Made by a program: the position numbers and the translations under genes. From contig JABHEG010000277.1 in the NCBI GenBank assembly GCA_018676675.1, positions 30,176-94,175 of the forward strand: DNA of 64,000 bases, written 5' to 3'. Positions 36,209 to 44,646 of the stretch are shown piece by piece; positions within the stretch are counted from its first letter, which is position 1, and every line of letters begins with the position of its first letter. The notes below the pieces were generated by a model. It ran no database searches and was not told the DNA's origin. It saw nothing but the letters and a program-made list of their open reading frames with translations. The DNA is from Lentisphaerota bacterium (GTDB lineage: Bacteria > Verrucomicrobiota > Lentisphaeria > Oligosphaerales > JABHEG01).

Positions 36209-39200
36209 ATGAGTACCGTACGTCCGCTGACATCCATTTTCATCTTCTTCTTCACTGCCGCAGCCGGTGCTGTCGAGGTAGGCGGAATCCGACTTCGTCC
36301 CGGTCCCAACGACCAGGTCAGCGTGTCCCGTAAGAACTGGTCCTGGCGCAGCGGGGCGAAGAGCTTCCCGGCCGTCAGCATCGCGATGGATTCGGGCAGG
36401 TCAGCCTACACCGTCCGCCATGATCAGGTCACCAGCAATGGAACCCTTGGTTTCTGCGTACCTACGAGGTGCAACTGGTACCAGTCCGGGATGATCTCGG
36501 TCACCCTGAACGGCGAACGACTCGGCATGGCTGGGGAGAACGGCGAACAGATCGAGTTCCACGAGGGTTTGGATCGCGGCAGCGTCACGTTCTCATGGCG
36601 CAATGAGAAGGCTGACATTGCGTTCACCTTCGTGCTCCCGCGCGGATTGGACCGGGTCTACGTGGAAGCTCGGATCACGCCGCACGTCCCGGTCGAGTCC
36701 CTGACCGTCCGGTTGCTGAATTACCCCGCCGGTTTCAACCGGAAACCTGAACACGTCCTCCACACCACGAAACGCGCGATCACGGAAAAGGGGAATGTGG
36801 ACCTCGCCGCTGAGGATGCTCTGTTGTTCTGCGACCGGACACTCGATGTCGCCATAAACCCCAGAGGTTCGGGCCCCTGTGCCGTCGTGATCGGGCAAGA
36901 CGGTCTCCAGGCCAGTCGGGTGCGGCTCGGGGGCTACGGAACGACCACGACACTGACCTACGCGCAGGAGACACGCCGAATGAGGTTCTGCTTCTGGGAG
37001 TTCGCCGGCATGCCCGATGCGGATGCGCTGGCTGCATTCCGCGCCAGCATCCCCGCTGCCCGGAAGGACCTCGTGGCCAAGACGCTCGACGACGTGCAGC
37101 CGTATGTGGTCCCGGCATCCTCGGCAGTCACGGTCGCCCCCGCACAGCCAACGTCGACGGAGCCGAAGGACAACCTGTTCGAGGATCTGTCCACCGCCGT
37201 GCGGACCCCGCATTTCGCCTGGGCGCCGGACATCTCGGGTCCACCCATTGATGCCGTGGTGATCGCCCCCGCCTACGGTCAGCGTGACAGCGTGGAACTG
37301 ATGCAGCGTTTTGATGTCATCTGCCAGCCCGCCATGACCTGGACACGCAACCGGTTGGCCGGCATCGGCTACGGGGACACCCAGTTCTTTACGCCGGGAG
37401 CCGTCGCCAGGCGCTTCGATCAGGCGCTGGCACCACGCCGCGACGTTATCATCGTTGGTGGGCTGGAGTGGAACATGCTTCACATCGAGCACCGCAGGCG
37501 TGTCCTCGAACAGGTCCGTGATGAGGGTGCGGGAGTGATTGTCGTTCAACCCAGCCACGACAGGCACGCGCATGGTCTGTTCAGCAGCTCCCCAGAAGCC
37601 GCTCCGCTGTTCATCACCCACGGTATCCCCTGGGAGGCCCTGACCACATTCCCAAACCAGACACCGGGTGAGCTCGTCAGAGCGGGACGCTTCGGGAAAG
37701 GCCGTTGGGTCAGCTTGAACTACAGCACGAACTCCACCAACCAATCCCTGACGCCACGCCTCCGCAAGCCCTGCCTCAACCCCTGGGAGTATGAGTACCA
37801 TCAAGCACTGCTGGGACGCGCTGTCCTCTGGGCCGCCAACCGTGAGCTGCCCGTCTCTGTCGAGCTCGACGCACCCGTGACGGCATCGGTCACAGCAAGC
37901 CCCCTCGCCGTCGGACTGCATCTCGTGAGTCACCCGGAAGACGCTTCTTTGGACGAGCTAACGGTCGAACTCACGGCACACCATCTGGGCACAGACAGCC
38001 GTTGTTCCGCTCCTCCCGTTCGCACACAACTGGCGGACGGGAAGGTGAGGGTCAGCACCAAGCTCCCCTGGGTAGCCGGAGGCCGGGTGATTCTGACTGC
38101 ACGGGTGTTGTCCGGGAAACAAACGGTCGGTTGGAGCTCCCGAGCAGTGGAACTCATTCCTCCGGCAAGCGTGAGAAGCATGGGCTTGACGTCCCCTTCC
38201 TACTCGGACGCGGACGACGTCACCGGCACAGCCATTCTGGCAGGCGACCTGGCAGCGGTCGACCACGTTGCGTTCTCGCTACAGGACAGTTGGGGACGCC
38301 TCCTGGGAGAACACGCGTGTGTGCCGGCCGACCAGGTCCGCTTCTCCTTCCCGCGGGTCGTGTCGACAGCAACGTCGGATCACGTGGTGGCCTGCGCGCT
38401 CGTGGACGATGCGGGACACACGCTGGCTTCCGAGAAGATTGAGTTCGGCATCACCGGGCGCGAACGGCCCGCATTCCATCTGGCGATCTGGGAGGAGAAC
38501 GAAACGGACCGCATCTCCGCTCTCTGGTACAAGCGCTTCCGCGAGTTGGGGGTCGATGCCATTTTCTACCGTAACGACCGCGGCAACATCGATGCCGCCG
38601 CGCGTCTGATGGCCCGAGCCGGGCTGTTCAGCGCCCCGATGTTCACCCCCTACAGTCCGAAAACCGAAAAGGGAGAGTTGGGGCCCGTACACACAATGTG
38701 TGCGAACTACGCTGGGGTGGTTGAGACGGCCAAAGACCGAACCAGAGAGGTCGCCCGGAACTGGTCACGCTTCGGCGTTCTGCACTACTGCGATGGCAGT
38801 GACAAGCACATGCATGGAAACTGCTTCTGCGAGTACACCCTCAGCGCACTCCGCAAGCACCTGCAGGAGGCTTACGGTGGCCTCGCCGCGCTGAATGGTG
38901 CCTGGAAAACGTCCTTCGGCGGATGGAATGAGGTCGTCCCGGACGCGTTGGCCAACGCTAAGGAGCGTGGACATTTCCGTTCGTGGTTGGACCACACGCG
39001 GTTTATGGAATCGTCGTACATCGCCTACAACAGAGCCATGCGCGATGCCTTGGCGGAGATCGATCCCAGTGTCCCGATGGGGCCCGACGGCTACGGCCGA
39101 ATGAACTCTGTCGACGGCTCGGACTGGTGGCAGCTTCTGCAGACATTCAGCTTCTACAACCTGTACACATATCAAGATGCCCCGCAGCTCGAAATCACCC

Positions 39201-40537
39201 GCTCATTGGCAGACCATCTCCAGACGATTGAGCTGCGCAGCCTCTACTACGGCTCCTACACCAATCAATTCGGCAATGACGTCTTCCTGCGGACAATCCC
39301 CTGGTACGCCCTGCTCCATGGCTACAACGGACTATTCTGGTGGTCTGCCAACGGCAAGACCAGTTGGGCCTTCTCGAACGGTCGACTCGCGGGGCCGGAT
39401 TTCAGGGCCACGCGCAGCTATCTGCAGTCGCGCAAGGGAATCGACGCCGTTCGCGATGGCTTGGTGCACCTGATCCGCGCGGCCGAACGCGACCACAATG
39501 GCATCGCCATGTACTACGACCAAACCGCCGTCCATGCCGCGACAGCATATTCCCACCCCTCCAACGTGATCCGATTCTGCCAGAGCTTTGAGAAGGTGAT
39601 CGAGGACCTCGGCTATCAGTACGACTATGTAACACCTCATCAGATCACGCATGACCACCTCAGCGAGGAAGCGTTCCGCATCCTCATCCTGCCCCATACA
39701 CTCGCGATGGATGCAGATACGGCCAGTGGCATTCGCGCGTTCGCAGCGAACGGCGGGGTCGTCCTGGCCGACACGCCCCCGGCACGCTACGACGAGAACC
39801 TCGATTCGCTTGGTGAGACCAGCGGGTTGGCCCCCCTGTTTGGCGAACCGGGCCAGCCGAAGATGGTCGGCAAAGGCATGGGATTGCTGTTGGATAACGG
39901 CATGCAGGAGTACTGGCGCAGCCGAACGAGGGGGGGAGGGCCTGCAGTGCGCACCGCCTTCCGGGAACTCCTGACCCAACACGCCATTCCACCCGAAGCC
40001 ACCATCTCGTCCACCGATAACACGGGCCATGTCGGCCTCGAAACCATCGTCTACCGGGCGGCAGACGCCCGGTACATCGGGGTGATCAACCGCGGTAGCG
40101 CTGTCCGGGAAGCCCTTGAGCTGAAGACCCCGGGAGTAGTCTACGACCTGCGAGAACGGCGATGCTTGGGACAGACGGGCAACATTGCGCTGGAACTGGC
40201 CTCCGGGGATGTTGCGTTCTTCGCCGTCTATCCGGCCGCTTTGCCGGACGCCAGGCTCAAGCCCGTTTCTGAAGGGACGCTCGGGACAAGCGTTGTGTTC
40301 CCGGGCGTGCTTGAGGACGCTGTCCAGACACGGCGTGTGCTCCGCCTGACCGTCCGGCAGCCCGATGGCCGTGAACGTTCCGAGTACGCAAAGGTGCTGG
40401 AGGCAGTCACAGGTGTGCCCTGCCAATTCGACCTCCCGTTAGCCCTCAATGACCCCGTCGGAGAATGGCGGGTCGAGGCCACGGATGTGATCACCGGGAA
40501 GAAGCAGAGCATGACGCTGGACGTTGCTCCGCGGTGA
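36209..40537 (+). CDS. Very large secreted GH42-like glycoside hydrolase relative
   Basis: 1442 residues from the ATG at 36209, eight bases after GGAG, with a signal peptide (about 1-20). An N-terminal beta-region (to about 330) precedes a Rossmann-like domain (about 345-580: AVVIAPAYGQRDSVELMQ, RRDVIIVGGLEWNML), then immunoglobulin-like strands. From about 755 a GH42-type barrel starts (FHLAIWEENETDRISALWYKRFRELGVDAIFYR), with the family's CFCEYTLSALRKHLQEAYGGLAALNGAW block near 870. A GATase-like trimerisation domain follows about 1110-1290 (FRILILPHTLAMDAD, FAANGGVVLADTPP). The expected Asn-Glu acid/base after strand 4 reads HYCDGSDK instead, and the usual nucleophile region reads GLFWWSANGKTSW. 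Activity is therefore uncertain. Confidence 0.72.
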   Translation: MSTVRPLTSIFIFFFTAAAGAVEVGGIRLRPGPNDQVSVSRKNWSWRSGAKSFPAVSIAMDSGRSAYTVRHDQVTSNGTLGFCVPTRCNWYQSGMISVTLNGERLGMAGENGEQIEFHEGLDRGSVTFSWRNEKADIAFTFVLPRGLDRVYVEARITPHVPVESLTVRLLNYPAGFNRKPEHVLHTTKRAITEKGNVDLAAEDALLFCDRTLDVAINPRGSGPCAVVIGQDGLQASRVRLGGYGTTTTLTYAQETRRMRFCFWEFAGMPDADALAAFRASIPAARKDLVAKTLDDVQPYVVPASSAVTVAPAQPTSTEPKDNLFEDLSTAVRTPHFAWAPDISGPPIDAVVIAPAYGQRDSVELMQRFDVICQPAMTWTRNRLAGIGYGDTQFFTPGAVARRFDQALAPRRDVIIVGGLEWNMLHIEHRRRVLEQVRDEGAGVIVVQPSHDRHAHGLFSSSPEAAPLFITHGIPWEALTTFPNQTPGELVRAGRFGKGRWVSLNYSTNSTNQSLTPRLRKPCLNPWEYEYHQALLGRAVLWAANRELPVSVELDAPVTASVTASPLAVGLHLVSHPEDASLDELTVELTAHHLGTDSRCSAPPVRTQLADGKVRVSTKLPWVAGGRVILTARVLSGKQTVGWSSRAVELIPPASVRSMGLTSPSYSDADDVTGTAILAGDLAAVDHVAFSLQDSWGRLLGEHACVPADQVRFSFPRVVSTATSDHVVACALVDDAGHTLASEKIEFGITGRERPAFHLAIWEENETDRISALWYKRFRELGVDAIFYRNDRGNIDAAARLMARAGLFSAPMFTPYSPKTEKGELGPVHTMCANYAGVVETAKDRTREVARNWSRFGVLHYCDGSDKHMHGNCFCEYTLSALRKHLQEAYGGLAALNGAWKTSFGGWNEVVPDALANAKERGHFRSWLDHTRFMESSYIAYNRAMRDALAEIDPSVPMGPDGYGRMNSVDGSDWWQLLQTFSFYNLYTYQDAPQLEITRSLADHLQTIELRSLYYGSYTNQFGNDVFLRTIPWYALLHGYNGLFWWSANGKTSWAFSNGRLAGPDFRATRSYLQSRKGIDAVRDGLVHLIRAAERDHNGIAMYYDQTAVHAATAYSHPSNVIRFCQSFEKVIEDLGYQYDYVTPHQITHDHLSEEAFRILILPHTLAMDADTASGIRAFAANGGVVLADTPPARYDENLDSLGETSGLAPLFGEPGQPKMVGKGMGLLLDNGMQEYWRSRTRGGGPAVRTAFRELLTQHAIPPEATISSTDNTGHVGLETIVYRAADARYIGVINRGSAVREALELKTPGVVYDLRERRCLGQTGNIALELASGDVAFFAVYPAALPDARLKPVSEGTLGTSVVFPGVLEDAVQTRRVLRLTVRQPDGRERSEYAKVLEAVTGVPCQFDLPLALNDPVGEWRVEATDVITGKKQSMTLDVAPR

Positions 40538-40550
40538 GGCCGGCCGGGAA

Positions 40551-40756
40551 TGCATCCAGGAAGAGGTCGCCGGATGGCACCGCCTCCCACATTGAGGTAG
40601 CTTGCAGCCAACGTGGGAGGGGCTGCCATGCCCCGATTGCCTCTGATTGAGGTCATTTGCAGCCAACGTGGGAGAGGCCGCCACGCCCCGATTGCCTCCA
40701 ATTGAGGTCACTTGCAGCCAACGTGGGAGGGGCTGCCATGCCCCGATTGCCTCTAT
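40551..40756 (+). repeat. Tandem 55-base repeat (three units)
   Basis: Units start at 40592, 40647 and 40702, each about 55 bases and starting TTGAGGT, with GCAGCCAACGTGGGAG and then GCCCCGATTGCCTC. They differ at only a few positions. The lead-in (40551-40591, TGCATCCAGGAAGAGGTCGC) plus the first unit matches, as a reverse complement, the interior of the element at 21361-21450. It lies 13 bases past the stop of the giant gene and before the convergent gene at 40841. No gene content. Confidence 0.85.
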
Positions 40757-40840
40757 CTGAGTACTGTTCTGTCCTGGGGCCGCCGAGGCCCGCCTCGGCC
40801 CGGTTTTCCCTCGTACCGCGAGCGGCTCTCCAACCGCCTC

Positions 40841-42397
40841 TTACTCCCCAGTCATGCAGGGCGGCAGTGTGTAGGGGTACAGGGCCAGTTCCAGACGTCG
40901 GCAGACCAACGGCTCGCAAATCGCCGACTCATTTCGGCGTGTGATCGTGACCACATTACGCCCCGACTGCACGAACCCCGCCGGTACCCGGTAGTTCTCC
41001 ACGTTGAAGTGGTCAGGAAGCGACTCACGCGTAAACGGAGCGAACAGCTCACCCACGTACGGCGATGCCTCCAGGATTTCGTCGTTGAGGGCCACCTCGA
41101 ACGCCATTCCCCAGGCTGATTCCGTCATCTCCAACCGCAGCATGGCATCCTGGAACGCTGCGATGTCCGCATGCAAATCAAGGGTCACGGACGCGCTGCA
41201 CTCAAGCCCCAGGGAAATCGGCAGCTTGTCGAAGTTGCTGTTGATGAAATAGTGCTTCGCCCGGGGGGCAACAGCGGCCGGGTCGCAGGCCGTTCCGAGC
41301 ATCTCAAACGGCGGCTCAACCCCGGGAAAGCCACGGCGCCGTGGTTCACCGAAATGATGTTCCCGGCAGTAGGAGAAGTTGAACACGCTCAACCCATCCA
41401 CGCCGCGCTGCCAGTATTCGTGTGCCAGCGTTTCGTACTGCTCCCGGGTGGTCTTCTGGCTGTAATTGTTCCGATAGCCGGACGGGTGGATCCGGCCCGT
41501 GTCGGTGATGAAATGCATCTCACCGTAGATCTTCGCGTGGTCCAGCTGCTTCCGGAAGCCCTCGATATCGATCTCATGTGTGGAGATGAAATAGGAGGAC
41601 ACATTGACCATGTCCACCAGCTTGGTCTGGTCCCAGGTGACCACATCCAGACCTGCCTTGGCGCAACCAGCGAGGTCGCGCGGAACGCGGACGGAGAGCA
41701 ACTTGCGTGGCCCTGTCCCCTGATTGCGGTCCAGCATGGCACGCACGTCGCGGACAAACTCGGTCATCAACACCGTGCCTTCATCGACGCGATCAGCCGG
41801 GAAGAAGGTGGGGGAGCGCATGAAATCCAGTTCGAGACCCTCCGGATCGTAGCGCTCGACGAGTTCCGTGAGCAACGCCAGATAGTACGCCCGGACCTCG
41901 GCGTGAAGGTAGTTGAAATAGGACCCTCGGTCGGGGTCCATCTGGAACTCAGGATGGTCCCGCCAAAAGCGATCGTGGGTCGGGCAATCGCGATTCCACA
42001 GATGATGGTGGTCGTTCATGCGATAGGAGAAGAAGAACGTCAGCCCTATGTCTCGGGCCGTGTCACGTGTGACCCGGACCGGGTCACCACCCTTGATCAT
42101 GTACTGCTGGACCCGCCAGTACGCCTTCTCGGAGTACTTCATCTCACACGGGCCCACTGGAGCCACGCGATCAGCATCTTCCTGGCGCCAGCGCGGATCC
42201 ACGTCCGAAGGCCAGAGCACGGCCCGCCAGGCAGTCGGGCAGCACATAAGGGCATCAATCCTGGTGTCGGCGAGCTCCTGCACATACCCACGGGCCTGGG
42301 CATCGCCAACCGGATCGCGGTAGCTCTGGTAAGGGGTCTGGCTAGTAAACAGGATCAGCAACTCATGGTTGTAGAGGCACGTGGGGATTGCAGTCAT
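40841..42397 (-). CDS. TIM-barrel glycoside-hydrolase-like protein, paralogue A (no signal peptide)
   Basis: 518 residues from the ATG at 42397 (GGAGC seven bases upstream). The central strand YDPEGLELDFMRSP, with flanking TEFVRDVRAML and LLSVRVPRDLAGCAKAGLDVVTW, is shared with the next gene (YDPDGLELDWMR). This resembles GH10-like or GHL families of uncharacterised barrel hydrolases. The N-terminal part has LMCCPTAWRAVLWPSD and FFFSYRMNDHHHLWNRDCP. A C-terminal beta domain from about 400 follows. The absence of a signal peptide contrasts with its neighbour. The acidic residues in GLELD may be catalytic or metal-binding, but this is not established. Function unknown. Confidence 0.65.
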   Translation of the reverse strand: MTAIPTCLYNHELLILFTSQTPYQSYRDPVGDAQARGYVQELADTRIDALMCCPTAWRAVLWPSDVDPRWRQEDADRVAPVGPCEMKYSEKAYWRVQQYMIKGGDPVRVTRDTARDIGLTFFFSYRMNDHHHLWNRDCPTHDRFWRDHPEFQMDPDRGSYFNYLHAEVRAYYLALLTELVERYDPEGLELDFMRSPTFFPADRVDEGTVLMTEFVRDVRAMLDRNQGTGPRKLLSVRVPRDLAGCAKAGLDVVTWDQTKLVDMVNVSSYFISTHEIDIEGFRKQLDHAKIYGEMHFITDTGRIHPSGYRNNYSQKTTREQYETLAHEYWQRGVDGLSVFNFSYCREHHFGEPRRRGFPGVEPPFEMLGTACDPAAVAPRAKHYFINSNFDKLPISLGLECSASVTLDLHADIAAFQDAMLRLEMTESAWGMAFEVALNDEILEASPYVGELFAPFTRESLPDHFNVENYRVPAGFVQSGRNVVTITRRNESAICEPLVCRRLELALYPYTLPPCMTGE

Positions 42398-42440
42398 GGG
42401 ATATGCTCCGTTCTCGTCTGTTTCACCCATCCGTCTCCGT

Positions 42441-42688
42441 CCGAGCCGCGACTATCGGGAGCGGTTCTCAACGACATCGGCTCCGGACGCCGCTCCCGTA
42501 GGTCGCGGCTCTGGAAGACAGGCCCCCGCTCCGTCCGAGCCCCGACCAACGGGAGGGGGCTTCCCGGGGCAAGAAGACCGCTTACGCTGTGCGCGGCTCT
42601 GTCAGAAAAGCACCCTGTCCGTCCGAGCCCTGACCAACGGGAGGGGGCTTCCCGGGGCAAGAAGACCGCTTACGCTGTGCGCGGCTCT
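42441..42688. repeat. Repeat block between the two paralogues
   Basis: Two nearly identical 70-base copies lie at 42531-42600 and 42619-42688 (both CCGTCCGAGCCC..., ending GCGCGGCTCT; period 88). Before them 42441-42463 and 42491-42513 form an imperfect inverted repeat around CCGAGCCGCGAC and GTCGCGGCTC. The 27-base core GAAGACCGCTTACGCTGTGC onward matches 7913-7939. No gene is seen in the block. Confidence 0.8.
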
Positions 42689-42704
42689 TTCGGGACCGAA
42701 CTCA

Positions 42705-44333
42705 TTACTCCGCTCCTTCGGGCGACAGCCGCATCTCCGCCCAGACGATGGTCTGTTCCGGCCCATCCGATGCCTGCTTGACCGTGACCGTGTTGTGCGC
42801 ACTCCGCAGAGCGGTCAGAGGGACCGGGAAGCACAAAGCCCGGACAGCGTCACCGCCGAGGCCCTTGAGGTCCGGAAGATCGGGTCCGGCGGGGACGACA
42901 TGCCCGTTGACCGTGATCTCGAGTACAGCATCGCCCAAAGCGTCCGCTTTGGCCAGCCCGAGCACGACCTGAGCCGTCCCGGAAGTGGGGATGCCGCCGA
43001 CATGAATCTGGAACTCTCCGCCCTTCCGACCTTTGATCGGGAGCGAAACGCCGTTGGGGAAGCCGCTGGGAACGGTGTCTCTGAAGCACACGGGGAAGCG
43101 CTTCTCCTGAGCGGTTAGAAATGCGTCACCGACGCCCTTCTCGACCAAAATACGGTAATCAGAGGCCGGTACAGGGCGCGTCCCGCTGTCCATGAAGTTG
43201 AACAAGTAGATCGCCTCCGCGCCGCGTGCTCGGGCAGAGGAGGCGAACCCGTAAACACAGGGCAAGGAGTTGGCGGTTGGCTTCCCCCCGGACCACGGTC
43301 GGGAATTGTACTCCAAACCAGGAGCGATGGCGACCGTGTCGGCATGTTCACCCAGGCGTTCCTTCCACAGCTCGATCGGGATGTCGAAATCGGAGGTGGT
43401 CCAGAACGGACAAGGGACGAGCATGTCCACAAGTCCCTCGCGAGACCACGTGACACCGTCCATTCCCAGCCCTGCCGCGGCATCGGGATGAGCTGGGACG
43501 CGGGCGCTGAGAAAAATCGGGTGGCCGCGCTTTGCAGCCCAGTCACGGGTAAGGGCGCGGACCTCACGCACAAACTGAGTCAGGATGGGGCCTTCCTCCC
43601 GTTCTTTGCCGGGGGTCAGGTGATGCCCGAAGCGCATCCAGTCCAGCTCGAGGCCGTCGGGGTCGTAGCGTTCCAACAGTTCGCGCACAAAGGCCATGTT
43701 GTGCTCACGCACGGCCGCGTGAGCGTAGTTCAACGCTCGTCCCGTCCACCCCCCGCTCTTCCCGTGTGGGACGCGCCAGAGCTCGGGGTGATCGTGCCAG
43801 AACGAGGAATGCATGAAGTTCTTCTCATGAGGCACATCGTGGACGTCGTTCATACGCATGGAAAGCCACGGCGAAATGCCCTTCTCGCGAGACCGGGCAA
43901 TCCAGGTTCCGTACGGATCGAGTCCCTTTTCGTGCAGCAGGCGTGCGTTGCCTGGCCAGCGCGTTCGTTTCGCTGTCTCGGGATCTTCGTTGCCGGTCAC
44001 GTCCCAGATCGCTTCGCGGGTTGCACTCCTGAAGCTTGCGCGCATGGCGTTTGGGCACAGAAACAGGTGCGTCACCGCGGTGTTCGCATACTGGTCTACG
44101 AACGCATTGAGTCCCTCCAGCGTCATGTCCTTGGCGTGGCGCCCCCCATAGAAGTGACTGTTGTCCTCGTTGATGATAAACGCATTCTTCATGGACGCTT
44201 TGATCCCCTGTGCTGGCGCCGTCATGGTGGCCGCGGAGATGAGTAGTAAAAGAACCGCGATCTGGCCTCGCGGTCTGACTTGATCCTGCCTACGCAGGAT
44301 TGTAACACGTAGCTTCTGAATCACCATCCCCAT
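42705..44333 (-). CDS. Secreted TIM-barrel glycoside-hydrolase-like protein, paralogue B
   Basis: 542 residues from the ATG at 44333, with AAAGGAAA before it. A signal peptide (IAVLLLLISAATMTAPAQG) follows a basic N-terminus. The barrel shares YDPDGLELDWMRFG, TQFVREVRAL, ARVPAHPDAAAGLGMDGVTW and GLVDML with paralogue A. A C-terminal beta domain (about 430-542) has FPNGVSLPIKGRKGGEFQIHVGG and AVLEITVNGHVVPAGPDL, probably sugar-binding. Secretion of one paralogue and not the other suggests they work on the same kind of substrate outside and inside the cell; this is inference. No characterised family name can be given. Confidence 0.68.
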   Translation of the reverse strand: MGMVIQKLRVTILRRQDQVRPRGQIAVLLLLISAATMTAPAQGIKASMKNAFIINEDNSHFYGGRHAKDMTLEGLNAFVDQYANTAVTHLFLCPNAMRASFRSATREAIWDVTGNEDPETAKRTRWPGNARLLHEKGLDPYGTWIARSREKGISPWLSMRMNDVHDVPHEKNFMHSSFWHDHPELWRVPHGKSGGWTGRALNYAHAAVREHNMAFVRELLERYDPDGLELDWMRFGHHLTPGKEREEGPILTQFVREVRALTRDWAAKRGHPIFLSARVPAHPDAAAGLGMDGVTWSREGLVDMLVPCPFWTTSDFDIPIELWKERLGEHADTVAIAPGLEYNSRPWSGGKPTANSLPCVYGFASSARARGAEAIYLFNFMDSGTRPVPASDYRILVEKGVGDAFLTAQEKRFPVCFRDTVPSGFPNGVSLPIKGRKGGEFQIHVGGIPTSGTAQVVLGLAKADALGDAVLEITVNGHVVPAGPDLPDLKGLGGDAVRALCFPVPLTALRSAHNTVTVKQASDGPEQTIVWAEMRLSPEGAE

Positions 44334-44646
44334 GTCCAGTTTCCTTTCATTGCAGACCGCGGTCAGTGGTTGGTCTGCATGGTTGGCCGTCCCCATCGGT
44401 GAGAAAGCCCATTGCGAGTAGTCTCCTGTGGGTTTCGTTGGCGGCACTCGTCCTTCGTCTTCCGTCCGCAGCCTGACCAGGCTAAGCTACCGCATCCCGT
44501 GTTTTGGGAGAAGATAGGTTCTGCCGTAGGGAGAGCAAACGGCGGGGACTGCCGAATGCGACTGAGCTGGCCGTGCCTGTTCTCACCCTCTCCGGCGCGA
44601 TATGTTGGCGGGGATCAGGCGTCAGACATTGGCTGGAGATACCAGG
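44334..44646. other. Divergent promoter region
   Basis: 313 bases separate the minus-strand gene ending at 44333 (its start) from the plus-strand gene starting at 44647. No gene is seen. A short inverted repeat lies in it close to the minus-strand start and is listed separately. Confidence 0.5.
44351..44379. promoter_or_regulatory. Candidate operator (8-base inverted repeat)
   Basis: TGCAGACC (44351-44358) and GGTCTGCA (44372-44379) are perfect complements, 18 bases upstream of the minus-strand start at 44333. The spacing fits a dimeric repressor or activator site; alternatively it is an RNA hairpin in the leader. Confidence 0.35.

Noticed and set aside
36593..37933. A 446-codon minus-strand frame opposite the GH42-like giant
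   Set aside because: Antisense to a well-supported gene with no family motifs in the shadow frame.
40551..40756. Possible CRISPR array
   Set aside because: The 55-base units are contiguous without unique spacers between them, and no cas genes are nearby.
41171..42781. A long plus-strand frame opposite paralogue A and the repeat block
   Set aside because: It covers the antisense of a supported gene and the repeat block; its predicted product lacks domain-like features.
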